Assembly (NCBI GenBank): GCA_963773945.1
Contig: CAVZDD010000005.1
Location: 496,001-560,000, forward strand
Reading direction: 5' to 3'
Length of the DNA stretch: 64,000 bases
Origin: JAKIWV01 sp963773945
GTDB lineage: Archaea > Thermoplasmatota > Thermoplasmata > Lutacidiplasmatales > UBA184
Position numbers and translations under genes: made by a program. The notes under the pieces are model-generated. The model ran no database searches. It saw only the letters and a program-made list of their open reading frames with translations, and was not told the DNA's origin. Shown piece after piece: positions 57,645 through 64,000 of the stretch (the stretch's first letter is position 1; each line of letters starts with the position of its first letter).

Positions 57645-58826
57645 GTGCTGTGGGACCCGGCGTTCCTTCAGTACCGATTTCGGACCGACTCATCCTTTCA
57701 GCGAGAAGAGCCGATGGATGGCGGTCCGCCTGCTGGAGACGGCGGGATTCTTTCGCGAAGGGGATAACGCGCCGAACCGGATATCGAGCGTGCCGGTGGC
57801 CAACCGTGAGGAACTTCTCCGGTTCCATACTCCAGAATACCTCGACCTTGTGAATCGGCTCAGTCGGGGCCGATCCTCCCACCCCCTGGATGCGGGGGAC
57901 ACTCCCTCGTTTCCGGGATGCTACGAGGCGGCCGCCGCCCTCGCGGGGGGAACTCTGGCGGGGGCGCGCATCGCACGCGACGCCCCTTCCCGTCACAGCT
58001 TCAATCCCGGTGGCGGGCTGCATCATGCCCATCCGGGCCGGGCGAGTGGCTTCTGCGTGTTCAACGACCTGGCGGTGGGGATCCGGGCGATGCAGCACGA
58101 GTCGCCATCGCTGAAGCGGGTCGGCTACATCGACGTCGACGTCCACCACGGCGACGGGGTGATGTACGGATTCTACGAGGAGGGCGGGGTACTCGACATC
58201 GATTTTCACCAGGACGGCCGAACGATCTTCCCGGGGACCGGGTTCCCCTCGGAAACGGGACGCGCCGACGGAGCAGGACTCAAAGTCAACGTCCCGCTCC
58301 CTCCCGGGACCGGCGACGAAGCCTTCGTACCTTTGTTCGAGCAGATCGTCCCGACCATGGTCCGACGCTTCCGCCGGAGCTCTTAGTGTTGCAGTGCGGC
58401 ATGGATGCCCATGTGGGCGACCGGCTTGGATCCCTCCAGTACACTCCGGCCGCGTACGAACGAGCCATCGACCTGGTCCACGCCCTCGCCCACGAGGTGT
58501 GCGATGGTCGCCTTATGGTGACCGGCGGGGGTGGATACACCCCGGAATCCGTTTCGCGAGGATTGGCGCGGGTGGCCGGTCGACTGGCGAAGCGTAATTT
58601 TCCGGAGTCGATGGAGCAGCCCCTTCCTTCGCCCTGGCGCGAGGAGTTCGAACATTCCTTCGGCCGACCGGCGCCGCGAACCTGGAACGATGGATGGTCG
58701 ACCGACCCTTCCCCTTGGACGGCGGACCGCACGGAGAAACTTCTCGAAACGCTCGCCGACCAACTAGGCGTTCGTTGGGACCGCTCGGAACTTACGACGG
58801 GGAAGGTGTCGGGGGCCCCAGACTGA
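57645..58826 (+). pseudogene. HDAC-family deacetylase (two frameshifts)
   Basis: Read in three pieces, this is a complete class I-type deacetylase: SVLWDPAFLQYRFRTD, then (shift near 57688) HPFSEKSRWMAVRLLETAGF with GGGLHHAHPGRASGFCVFND and YIDVDVHHGDGVMYGFYEEG, then (shift near 58373-58383) LVLQCGMDAHVGDRLGSLQY and VTGGGGYTPESV. Zn and charge-relay His/Asp residues are all present. Substrates in archaea may be acetylated lysine or acetylpolyamines. The start is GTG 57645 or TTG 57639. Full motif conservation argues that the shifts are assembly errors. The 3' end overlaps the convergent AlaX gene by 35 nt. Confidence 0.7.
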
Positions 58827-59520
58827 GGTAGAGTCGTTTGTTCCGGGCCCCCTTGTTTTCGATCTTCTGAAGCGTGACCGGGCCGACCTCGCCCGTCGAG
58901 CGAAGGTGCGTTCCGCCGTCGGCCTGGGCGTCAAATCCTTGGATATCGATGACGCGGAGTTCCTGAACATCGGGAACCAGCTCGGCGTCGACCCGCACCA
59001 GCCCGGGGTTGCGTTCAAGATCCGCCCGGGGCACGAACCGGACCGAGATGGGGAAGTTCCGCTGCACGACGTGATTGACCTCCGCGACCACCTGGTCGGC
59101 CACGTTGCGGTCGAATTCTGGTAGGGAGAGGTCCATTCGCGCCCGGTCGAGGTAAATCTGACCCCCAGTGATGTCTGAACCGAATCGATGGTACACCACG
59201 CCGCTGAGAATGTGAAGGCAGGTGTGGTAGCGCATGCAGGTGTACCGCCGGTCCCAGTCAATCGCGCCGTGGAGAGCTTCTCCTACCGGCGGCAAGGGGC
59301 CGTCAATCCGATGGACGATGCCCGCGGGAGATTTGGCCACGCTCGTGACCGTCCAGGCGGTGCTGGCGCTGGAAGTCAATCGACCGGTGTCGGAGGGCTG
59401 CCCGCCGCCCTCGGGATGGAAGGCCGTTCGGTCCAAAACAATCTCTCCGGCGGCGGAGGTCACGACCCGCGCGTCGAACTCGCGGAGGTATGCGTCGTGG
59501 AGATAGAGTCCGTCGGTCAT
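58792..59520 (-). CDS. alaX: Alanyl-tRNA editing enzyme (AlaX)
   Basis: This 242-residue protein is a free-standing relative of the AlaRS editing domain. It has DRTAFHPEGGGQPSDTGRL, the zinc motif YHTCLHILSGVVY (HxxxH), and QGFDAQADGGTHLRSTGEV supplying the distal ligand region before GPVTLQKIENKG. It hydrolyses Ser (or Gly) mischarged on tRNA-Ala. ATG 59520 (MTDGLYLHDAYLREF) is chosen because TAACTTAAC (59545-59553) lies 27 nt upstream; an in-frame start at 59571 precedes that box. It is typical of archaea. Confidence 0.88.
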   Translation of the reverse strand: MTDGLYLHDAYLREFDARVVTSAAGEIVLDRTAFHPEGGGQPSDTGRLTSSASTAWTVTSVAKSPAGIVHRIDGPLPPVGEALHGAIDWDRRYTCMRYHTCLHILSGVVYHRFGSDITGGQIYLDRARMDLSLPEFDRNVADQVVAEVNHVVQRNFPISVRFVPRADLERNPGLVRVDAELVPDVQELRVIDIQGFDAQADGGTHLRSTGEVGPVTLQKIENKGARNKRLYLSLGPPTPSPS

Positions 59521-59544
59521 TCGATGGCGGGTCGAATCGAGCAG

Positions 59545-59553
59545 TAACTTAAC
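59545..59553 (-). promoter_or_regulatory. TATA box of alaX
   Basis: On the minus strand GTTAAGTTA is centred about 28 nt upstream of ATG 59520. It decides between two in-frame starts. Confidence 0.5.
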
Positions 59554-59657
59554 CTCGTGGCCCCGCCGCATCGCTTCCCCTCCTAAGGAAGACTCATGGA
59601 CCCGGTGCCGCTGGTCAGCCGGCAGCCACAGGAATACGGCCGGGAGGTTGTCGGAGC

Positions 59658-60884
59658 GTGCCCACCAAGATTCGTACCGTGGAACCGATCGTCACCGGAT
59701 CCCCTGCCGGAGAGCCCTCCTCTCCGTGGAGCTCGACGATGGTGCTGGTCCGGGTGACGACGAGCACCGGACAGGTCGGATGGGGGGAGGCCCCGACGAC
59801 TCTGATGACGCTCCCAGTCCGGGAGAGCGTCAAGGAGGTGGCCCGGTTCTACGAGGGCAGGGCCCTCGATGACCAACACCGGTGTTTCTCGGAATTTGGC
59901 CGATACTCCTTCTACCGGACCCGCTCGATGGAAGCGACCTCAGCCCTGAGCGCCGTCGATATCGCATGCCACGACTTGCTCGGGAAAGAACTCGGGGCGC
60001 CGATTCATGGCCTGCTCGGCGGAGCTATCCGCCGGTCGCTCCGGGCCTACGCGAACGGATGGTATTCGGACTGCATCGCCCCGCCGGAATTCGCCGAGAA
60101 GGCGAGGGGAATGGTGCGGAGAGGCTTCTCTGCCCTCAAGTTCGACCCCTTCGGAGACCAGTATGGTACCCTTTCGGCCAAGGCTCTCGCCGCGGCCTCG
60201 GCCCGCGTTCGAGCGGTGCGCGAGGCAGTGGGGGACACCGTCGATCTGCTCATCGAGTATCATGGCCGGTTCCTCCCCGAGGCCGCTATCCGTGCCGGCC
60301 TCGAACTCGACCAGTTCCACCCTCGGTTCATGGAAGAGCCGGTGCACCCCGACCGCTGCGACGCGCTGTCGGAGTTCCGACGGAAGGTTCGCACCCCCGT
60401 CGCCCTGGGGGAGCGGCTGCTCGCGCCGGCCGACTTTGAGAGTTTTCTCCGGCGGGGTCTCGTGGACATCATCCAGCCCGACATCACGAACTCGGGGGGG
60501 TTCACGGCCGGGGTCGAGATCGGGGAAGTGGCCTCCACGTACCGCGCTCCGGTGGCGTACCACAACGCCTTTGGACCGATTCAGACGGCGGCGACGTTGC
60601 AGCTGGTCGCTACCCTCCCCACGTTCTTCCTGCAGGAGAGCTTTGAGACGAGCTGGCCGGTGTGGAAACAGAAACTCGTCACAGGGTACTCGCTCGAGGA
60701 CGGACATTTCCGGGTCCCGTCGAAGCCCGGCCTCGGAATTCAGGTCGATGAACGCGCGCTCGAGCAGGCGAGAAGCGAAGAGATGGAACCGATCGGACCC
60801 GAGCCGCCTTGGGTGATCGCCGGGACCTGGGTCCGACGAAAGCGCCGTTCTACCACATCGCCCCGGCGTCGCGCGCGTCGCTAG
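59658..60884 (+). CDS. Enolase-superfamily sugar-acid dehydratase (mandelate racemase group)
   Basis: This 408-residue protein has the superfamily's N-terminal capping domain and a C-terminal barrel. ALKFDPFG gives the catalytic Lys, LLIEYHGRF the first metal ligand region, FMEEPVHPD and LGERLLAP the further Glu ligands, and VAYHNAFGP the catalytic His. The EYHGRF form resembles galactonate/gluconate dehydratases of archaeal non-phosphorylating Entner-Doudoroff pathways, so such a role is plausible. The start is GTG 59658. The Arg-rich last 25 residues are probably not part of the barrel. Confidence 0.8.
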   Translation: MPTKIRTVEPIVTGSPAGEPSSPWSSTMVLVRVTTSTGQVGWGEAPTTLMTLPVRESVKEVARFYEGRALDDQHRCFSEFGRYSFYRTRSMEATSALSAVDIACHDLLGKELGAPIHGLLGGAIRRSLRAYANGWYSDCIAPPEFAEKARGMVRRGFSALKFDPFGDQYGTLSAKALAAASARVRAVREAVGDTVDLLIEYHGRFLPEAAIRAGLELDQFHPRFMEEPVHPDRCDALSEFRRKVRTPVALGERLLAPADFESFLRRGLVDIIQPDITNSGGFTAGVEIGEVASTYRAPVAYHNAFGPIQTAATLQLVATLPTFFLQESFETSWPVWKQKLVTGYSLEDGHFRVPSKPGLGIQVDERALEQARSEEMEPIGPEPPWVIAGTWVRRKRRSTTSPRRRARR

Positions 60885-61005
60885 GTCGATCGGAAAAGTC
60901 GAAATCGCGCGCCGGGGACCGACCGCCCCGTCCACCCGATTCTTCGCCGGTCCCCGGGTGCGTGCCGTTGTATAACACGAGGCGTGTGCTGCGCGACAAG
61001 GGCTA

Positions 61006-61015
61006 AATACGTATT
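61006..61015 (+). promoter_or_regulatory. Palindromic promoter element of the exported-protein cluster
   Basis: AATACGTATT is a perfect 10-bp palindrome inside CTAAATACGTATTC, about 52 nt upstream of ATG 61063. A TATA role would place the transcript start near 61035, leaving a short leader with GGAGAG before the ATG. Confidence 0.5.
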
Positions 61016-61062
61016 CATACACATTTTCTCCCGCCCCTCGAGGGCGCGGAGAGAATCCCAGC

Positions 61063-61647
61063 ATGAAGCGGCGGCAACGAACAGTCTACCTCGTGACGAT
61101 CGCCGCCATGATCGCGATGATCGGCGGGTACGCTCTGGCCGCCACGACGCTGACCACCCTGCCCACCCAAACTTCGAATGTTACGTCAGGAAACCCGGGA
61201 GGGTTCGCGCTCGCGAGCGTCGCGTCCGAACAGCTCGTGGTCATCTCGACTCCCATGTCGACTTCGACCGCCGCGGGGACCCAAGGCGGCGGTGCGGGCC
61301 TTGCAGGAACCTCGGTACAGCTGGCGGTGTGTGCGGCGGCTCCGTGCGCCGCGCAGAGCTTTAGGGCCGCTACGCCGGCCGCCGCCCTCGGAGACTACGG
61401 CGAGCAGCTCACTCTGAGCGCGTTCCAGTCGGGGGCGAACTCGGCCCTGGGCTTTGACATGGCCATCACGGTGGTTACCACGGCCTCGACGGTCGTGGCG
61501 TTCGCCTACCTCGAGATTCCGACCAGCGGAGTGACGGAGACCATTACGGTCTTCCTGTTCGTGGATCTCGGAACGACCACCGCGCCGATCGTCAACTCGG
61601 TGTCGGTCGTCTTCAACCAGTGTTCTACCGGGTCGACCTGCCCTTAG
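61063..61647 (+). CDS. Exported protein, unknown family (paralogue 1)
   Basis: This 194-residue protein has an N-terminal signal or anchor (basic MKRRQRTVYL then VTIAAMIAMIGGYALAATTL). The rest is Thr/Ser/Ala-rich and predicted beta, as in surface or pilin-like proteins, ending FVDLGTTTAPIVNSVSVVF then NQCSTGSTCP. The C-terminal Cys pair with CP end is shared with the next gene. It probably lies outside the cell or on the membrane. GGAGAG precedes ATG 61063. No family is recognised. Confidence 0.65.
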   Translation: MKRRQRTVYLVTIAAMIAMIGGYALAATTLTTLPTQTSNVTSGNPGGFALASVASEQLVVISTPMSTSTAAGTQGGGAGLAGTSVQLAVCAAAPCAAQSFRAATPAAALGDYGEQLTLSAFQSGANSALGFDMAITVVTTASTVVAFAYLEIPTSGVTETITVFLFVDLGTTTAPIVNSVSVVFNQCSTGSTCP

Positions 61648-61717
61648 ACCAACGCCCAATCGCCCACCCCGGGGGACGGTGCAAGCCGTCCCCCAAAAAA
61701 CCCGTTCAACTCGGTAC

Positions 61718-62413
61718 ATGGAACTAGCGGCGCGGATCTCGGGACGTCAGAAGCCCCCTGGGCGGAACCGCGGCCTCGCTTCCTTCGCCGCTCGTGCCAT
61801 TCCTGGGACTCGCCGGGGTGTCCCCTTTCGACTGGACGTACCGGCCATTCTGTTCGTGACACTCCTCTGCGTTCAAGGGGTGGCCACCGGGGCCACGACC
61901 GTTACCGCGCATGCTCCTGCCCGATACGCCGTGACCCATGTAGGAAAGCCCCCCGTTCCCCCCGTGGTCTTGACGGCGACCGCCGATGCCCCGGCTACGC
62001 CCGGGCAGGCCGGGTTGGGCGCCGCCGGATCCCAGCCGGCCGGGCTACCGGGCATGGCGGGCACTCCCACGACGCTGCCGCCCTGTCTCGGGGCCGCATG
62101 CCGAGATCGATACATCGTCGCGAATCCCGCGGGCTTGGTCGGGGGGGATTACGCGGAGCGTGCCACTTTCACCGTGACGCAACCCCTCGCGCCGCCCGGC
62201 GTCTCAACGGGCTTTCTGGTCGAACTGGTGGTGCACACCTCCACCGGTTGGATCGTCGGCCGGGCGTACGTGGCGACTGGCACCACGACGCGCATCGGTG
62301 GCTCCACGATCACCTTAGTCCTGTACCTGAATCTAGGCACCGTCACGGCCCCTACCGTCCTCAGCGTTCACACGGTCGTGGACGAGTGCTCGTTGACGAC
62401 GGTCTGCCCGTGA
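61718..62413 (+). CDS. Exported protein, unknown family (paralogue 2)
   Basis: The protein has about 231 residues. A basic N-terminus is followed by the hydrophobic helix VPAILFVTLLCVQGVATGA near residues 40-58, then a Pro/Ala/Thr-rich linker with CLGAACRDRY, and a beta-rich part ending LNLGTVTAPTVLSVHTVVDE and CSLTTVCP. The LGT.TAP.V.SV...C....CP end is the same as in paralogue 1. GTG 61679 is an alternative start. Its stop overlaps the GTG of the next gene by 4 nt, so the two are co-translated. Confidence 0.6.
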   Translation: MELAARISGRQKPPGRNRGLASFAARAIPGTRRGVPFRLDVPAILFVTLLCVQGVATGATTVTAHAPARYAVTHVGKPPVPPVVLTATADAPATPGQAGLGAAGSQPAGLPGMAGTPTTLPPCLGAACRDRYIVANPAGLVGGDYAERATFTVTQPLAPPGVSTGFLVELVVHTSTGWIVGRAYVATGTTTRIGGSTITLVLYLNLGTVTAPTVLSVHTVVDECSLTTVCP

Positions 62414-63114
62414 GCAGGGGGGAAAGAGTGTCGTCGGACCGACCCGGAGGCGCGAAACACACCCCGCCCCCCCGGCAACCCTCGTTGCGTTCGAAACTCA
62501 AGGAATCCTGGCCCCTCTTGGTGGCCGGGGGCGGCTGCGTGGCCCTCGCGGTCCTGTTGGAGCTCCAACGGACCACCCGTTCAATCGACCACCTTTCGCC
62601 CACCTTACTGTTCCTGGCCGTCGGACTGACCGGGATCGGGGGGGGCGTGGCGTCGTATGTCGTGGGGCCGGAAGAGAACGGCGACGCCGTTGTCGCCCGC
62701 CCCCTCGGGAGCGGCCCGAAGGAACGCGACTCGCGCAAGAAGTGGCCGCCGCGTGTTGGCGTAGCGGAGCGGTGGAACGGACGTCCGGTTCCGGACGTGA
62801 TCTCCACCAGTCGCTTCGCAGCGGCGGCTCCCGCGGCAGGGTCATCCGCGAATTGGACGGACGAACCGGAGGACGCCGAGATCCCCCCCTCGGTGCTCCT
62901 GGACGCCGGAACGTACCGACGCCCGCCGCGAGGGCGCAAGGGCCGCATCCTTCGGCTCTCGGAGGAGGGGGCCCTCACCGTATACTCTCTCGAAGACGCG
63001 CTTCGAGACCTGGAGCTCGTTGATCAGGTTGTCCACTCTCGGCGGAAAGGCGGCGCCACGACGGACCTGCCCGCACGGCGTCCCTCGTCGGACCGCTCTA
63101 ACGATCCAACGTAG
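62410..63114 (+). CDS. Two-helix membrane protein of the exported-protein cluster
   Basis: This 234-residue protein starts at GTG 62410, overlapping the previous stop. Two adjacent helices (SWPLLVAGGGCVALAVLLEL; LSPTLLFLAVGLTGIGGGVA) form a hairpin, and the remaining 150 residues are charged, Arg/Pro-rich and cytosolic-looking, with GRKGRILRLSEEGALTVYSL as the most ordered part. It may anchor or help export its two neighbours; that is inference from the operon. No family is recognised. Confidence 0.6.
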   Translation: MSRGERVSSDRPGGAKHTPPPRQPSLRSKLKESWPLLVAGGGCVALAVLLELQRTTRSIDHLSPTLLFLAVGLTGIGGGVASYVVGPEENGDAVVARPLGSGPKERDSRKKWPPRVGVAERWNGRPVPDVISTSRFAAAAPAAGSSANWTDEPEDAEIPPSVLLDAGTYRRPPRGRKGRILRLSEEGALTVYSLEDALRDLELVDQVVHSRRKGGATTDLPARRPSSDRSNDPT

Positions 63115-63159
63115 GGGGTCCTAAATCCGGATCCCCGTCGCATTCTCTCTTCCGCGGGA

Positions 63160-64000
63160 CTAACTCGTAGACGACACGGAAGGGTCGGCGATCTTGACCA
63201 GCTGCTTTCCCAGGTTCGCTCCCGTGAAGAGTCGAGCGAGCGCCTTCGGCGCGTTCTCGAGGCCGACCAAGACGTCCACGTTCGACTTGAGCTGCCCGGA
63301 CCGAATCCATTCGCGGAGGGCGCCGATCGCTTCGGGGAACCGGTCGAAGTAGTCCTTCCCCAGCAGTCCCTCCATCCGGCCGTTGACCATGCACAGCTGA
63401 AGATAGTTCATCGGTCCCGGCCCGCGGACCGTTTGTTCGTAGACCGCGGTGCCCCCACAGACGACGACGCGTCCGTTGCGCCGGAGCCGAGCCAACGCTT
63501 CGTCGAGCAGGGGGCCGCCCACGTTGTCGAAGAAAATATCGATGCCGTCCGGGCACAACGCATCGAGCCGAGCCCCCACGTCCTCCAACCGATGGTCGAT
63601 GGCTCCATCGAGGTGAGCGTCTCCCAGGAGCCAGTCACATTTCTCTTTCCCGCCGGCAATGCCGATGACCCGAAGGCCCAGGATCTTCGCGATCTGGCCC
63701 GCCACCGAACCGACGCCACCGGCCGCAGCGGACACCACAAAAGTCTCTCCCGCGTGCGGGCGGGCGACCTCCAACACGCCAAAGTAAGCGACCATTCCTG
63801 TGATTCCCAACGGTCCTAATGCGAGCTCCGGCGAGACCCCGGGTGGAACTTTCACCATCGGGATGTACCCTCCGCCGTCGATGACAGAGTAGTCCTCCCA
63901 GCCGGAATATCCGTGGACGAGGTCGCCGGGTCGGAAAACCGGATGGTTAGAGGCGAGAACCTCGGAGATCGCGATTCCACGCATCGCACGCCCAATAGGA
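63160..64000 (-). CDS. MDR-family NADP-dependent oxidoreductase (5' end outside window)
   Basis: The window holds the C-terminal 280 or so residues of a zinc-independent medium-chain reductase of the leukotriene B4 dehydrogenase/CurA type. Visible parts are ITGMVAYFGVLEVARPHAGE, the nucleotide-binding loop VSAAAGGVGSVAGQIAKILG, DIFFDNVGGPLLDEALARL and GRVVVCGGTAVYEQ. It reduces alpha,beta-unsaturated ketones or related compounds with NADPH. The reading frame stays open to the window end upstream of ATG 63984, and homologues have about 55 more N-terminal residues, so the gene is partial here. Confidence 0.88.
   Translation of the reverse strand, partial: PIGRAMRGIAISEVLASNHPVFRPGDLVHGYSGWEDYSVIDGGGYIPMVKVPPGVSPELALGPLGITGMVAYFGVLEVARPHAGETFVVSAAAGGVGSVAGQIAKILGLRVIGIAGGKEKCDWLLGDAHLDGAIDHRLEDVGARLDALCPDGIDIFFDNVGGPLLDEALARLRRNGRVVVCGGTAVYEQTVRGPGPMNYLQLCMVNGRMEGLLGKDYFDRFPEAIGALREWIRSGQLKSNVDVLVGLENAPKALARLFTGANLGKQLVKIADPSVSSTS

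Noticed and set aside
1..64000. tRNA, rRNA or known riboswitch genes
   Set aside because: No T-arm/anticodon combination, rRNA core sequence or recognisable riboswitch core was found by reading both strands; a covariance-model scan would be decisive.

Overview
The window reads as chromosomal DNA from a GC-rich archaeon, probably of the Thermoplasmatota; the phylum is an inference from gene content and cannot be fixed from this sequence alone. Archaeal signs are direct. Many genes have a short A/T-rich box centred about 25-28 nt before the start codon with little or no leader (for example before 829, 7877, 18262, 21592, 45690 and 54567, and on the minus strand before 20465, 38438 and 59520). 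There is also an aSUI1/eIF1-type initiation factor, an archaeal-type STAND ATPase, a free-standing AlaX editing enzyme, a roadblock/LC7 protein, many GTG starts and short zinc-ribbon proteins. No rRNA, tRNA or CRISPR array was found.

About 1-14 kb is an accessory stretch. It holds an AbrB/PIN pair with a broken PIN gene, a HEPN/nucleotidyltransferase module, a tyrosine recombinase beside a STAND-type ATPase, an intact VapBC-like pair, two GNAT acetyltransferases and two bacterial-looking class III cyclase proteins, one fused to TolB/TPR regions and one to an alpha/beta hydrolase. About ten copies of a short imperfect palindrome with TTGCAA/GTGCAA-like arms lie between these genes and nowhere else that I could see.

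About 14-37 kb is metabolic: MscL with a zinc ribbon, a carbon-nitrogen hydrolase, an APC permease and an agmatinase-type ureohydrolase (possible amine use); two VOC proteins flanking a metallophosphoesterase/nucleotidyltransferase-like operon; Nudix, flippase, IscA-like protein and an ABC exporter; initiation factor SUI1; a rhodanese next to a GcvH-like/TusA-like fusion; a second metallophosphoesterase/nucleotidyltransferase-like pair; a second APC permease; then PLP enzymes, cupin, SDR and a kynurenine-formamidase-like cyclase. About 37-64 kb holds MOSC, two more ABC exporters, an amine oxidase, a roadblock protein, small membrane proteins, Bcp peroxiredoxin, TMEM175-like channel, M1 aminopeptidase, CBS and GST-like proteins, a GMC oxidoreductase, an HDAC-like deacetylase, AlaX, a sugar-acid dehydratase-like enolase, a three-gene cluster for exported proteins, and a partial quinone-oxidoreductase-type gene.

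At least eight genes are interrupted by apparent single-base frameshifts, several in C/G runs, with the protein continuing cleanly in another frame. Either the assembly carries indel errors or some are real pseudogenes; I annotated full extents and noted the break. The most interesting items are the dispersed palindromes, the twice-occurring metallophosphoesterase plus DWGFW-type nucleotidyltransferase-like pair, and the GcvH/TusA fusion that lacks the lipoyl lysine.
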